NCBI GenBank assembly: GCA_903879995.1
Contig: CAIRNW010000113.1
Span: forward strand, 1-6,660
DNA length: 6,660 bases
Reading direction: 5' to 3'
Origin: an uncultured Bacteroidota bacterium
GTDB taxonomy: Bacteria > Bacteroidota > Bacteroidia > Chitinophagales > Chitinophagaceae
The translations under genes were made by a program, and so were the position numbers. The notes under the pieces are model-generated. The model saw only the letters and a list, made by a program, of their open reading frames with translations, was not told the origin of the DNA and did no database searches. Each line of letters begins with the position of its first letter. The first letter of the stretch is position 1. Below, piece after piece: positions 5,834 through 6,660 of this stretch.

Positions 5834-6660
5834 ATGTCAGCTCCTGTTCGTCATATTGCGCACCTGGATCTTGATTCCTTTTTTGTTTCTGTTGAAATTC
5901 TTCACAACCCCCAATTGAGAGGAAAGCCCGTGATTGTTGGTGGTGGTGATCGAGGAGTAGTTGCTGCTTGTAGTTATGAAGCCAGAAAGTTTGGTATTCA
6001 CTCAGCAATGCCCATTAAACAAGCTTTACAACGCTGCCCGCAAGCAATCATTACCAATGCCAGCCGAAAACAGTACAGCCATTACTCGCGCTGGGTTACC
6101 GAATTAATTGCAGCAAAAGTCCCCCTCGTAGAAAAAGCCAGTATTGATGAATTTTATATAGACCTGACTGGAATGGATCGTTTTTTTGGCGTTACTGCTT
6201 TTGCACAATCACTGCGGAAACATATTACCGAAAAAACAGGGCTTCCTATTTCCTGTGGGCTGGCCACGGCCCGGTTCATCGCTAAAATGGCTACCAATGA
6301 AGCTAAGCCAAATGGATTTTTAGTGGTGCCTCCTGGAAAAGAAAAAGAATTTTTGTGGCCGTTGCCTATTGATAAAATAAATGGAGTAGGTGAACAAACT
6401 GCTACATTACTCAAAAGCAAGGGGCTGTATCACATAGAAGATATTGCCAAAGCCCCTGTGGAATTACTGATTTCCTATGTAGGAAAATGGGGAGAAACAC
6501 TCTGGGAAAAAGCACATGGCATCGGTAGTACTACCATTAGTACGGAATGGGAGCAAAAAAGTGTGAGCCACGAGCGAACTTTTGAAGAGGATAGTCAAGA
6601 TCTTAATTTTTTATTACAACAACTGTTACAATTGGTAGAGGAAACTGCAGCGGACGTTCG
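5834..6660 (+). CDS. dinB: DNA polymerase IV (DinB, Y-family translesion polymerase), C-terminus cut off by window edge
   Basis: Error-prone polymerase that extends past damaged template bases. The first 275 residues are present and the frame is open to the right edge; E. coli DinB has 351. The palm begins with HLDLDSFFVSVE (10-21), where D12 matches catalytic D8 of E. coli and F17 the steric gate F13. The second catalytic pair is D105-E106 in SIDEFYIDLTGM (103-114). Fingers motifs ACSYEARKFGIHSAMP and, in the palm, SCGLATARFIAKMATNEAKP are present. The thumb has a helix-hairpin-helix at INGVGEQTATLLKSKGL (182-198), and the little-finger domain starts near KSVSHERTF (242-250). All visible active-site residues are intact, so it should be active. 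The ATG at 5834 is 7 bases after the rimM stop, with no promoter, terminator or LexA-like site visible between them. That suggests co-transcription with rimM instead of a separate damage-induced promoter. Confidence 0.96.
   Translation, partial: MSAPVRHIAHLDLDSFFVSVEILHNPQLRGKPVIVGGGDRGVVAACSYEARKFGIHSAMPIKQALQRCPQAIITNASRKQYSHYSRWVTELIAAKVPLVEKASIDEFYIDLTGMDRFFGVTAFAQSLRKHITEKTGLPISCGLATARFIAKMATNEAKPNGFLVVPPGKEKEFLWPLPIDKINGVGEQTATLLKSKGLYHIEDIAKAPVELLISYVGKWGETLWEKAHGIGSTTISTEWEQKSVSHERTFEEDSQDLNFLLQQLLQLVEETAADV

Noticed and set aside
6154..6420. Minus-strand frame of 88 codons opposite dinB
   Set aside because: The plus strand encodes an intact Y-family polymerase with catalytic residues; this is antisense noise.

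Overview
The window looks like a stretch of core chromosome from a member of the Bacteroidota, probably close to the Chitinophagales. This placement is my inference. It rests on AT-leaning DNA, few Shine-Dalgarno sites, repeated TAnnTTTG-type -7 promoter elements just upstream of start codons, a small START-like protein of the kind common in this phylum, a long LptF/LptG-type permease, and a short primary-type sigma factor that begins MRQIKI. I see no mobile element, CRISPR array, tRNA or rRNA, and no sign of an exotic new system.

The left third is transcribed leftwards. A START-like domain protein (2278-1901) is followed by an LptF/LptG-family lipopolysaccharide export permease (1854-403) and then, after 10 bases, by a cation diffusion facilitator (392 to the left edge, incomplete). 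A good Bacteroidota promoter lies upstream of the START-like gene, and a second -7 element lies directly before the permease gene. The theme is the cell envelope and metal transport.

A 140-base divergent intergenic region (2279-2418) separates this block from the rightward genes. It holds the leftward promoter, a small perfect hairpin and a weak candidate rightward promoter.

The right two thirds are transcribed rightwards: a divergent RpoD/SigA-type sigma factor, ffh (SRP GTPase), rpsP (ribosomal protein S16), rimM (16S processing factor) and dinB (DNA polymerase IV, cut by the right edge). ffh, rpsP and probably rimM each have their own -7 element. rpsP has a leader with two stem-loops and is followed by a strong intrinsic terminator, so rpsP and rimM are not simply one operon. 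rimM and dinB are 7 bases apart and are probably co-transcribed. The rightward genes cover transcription, protein targeting, ribosome assembly and DNA damage tolerance.

The most interesting points are the repeated TAnnTTTGC promoter architecture, the structured rpsP leader, the divergent sigma factor that lacks the promoter type its neighbours share, an unusual metal-site motif in the transporter, and dinB standing where trmD often follows rimM.
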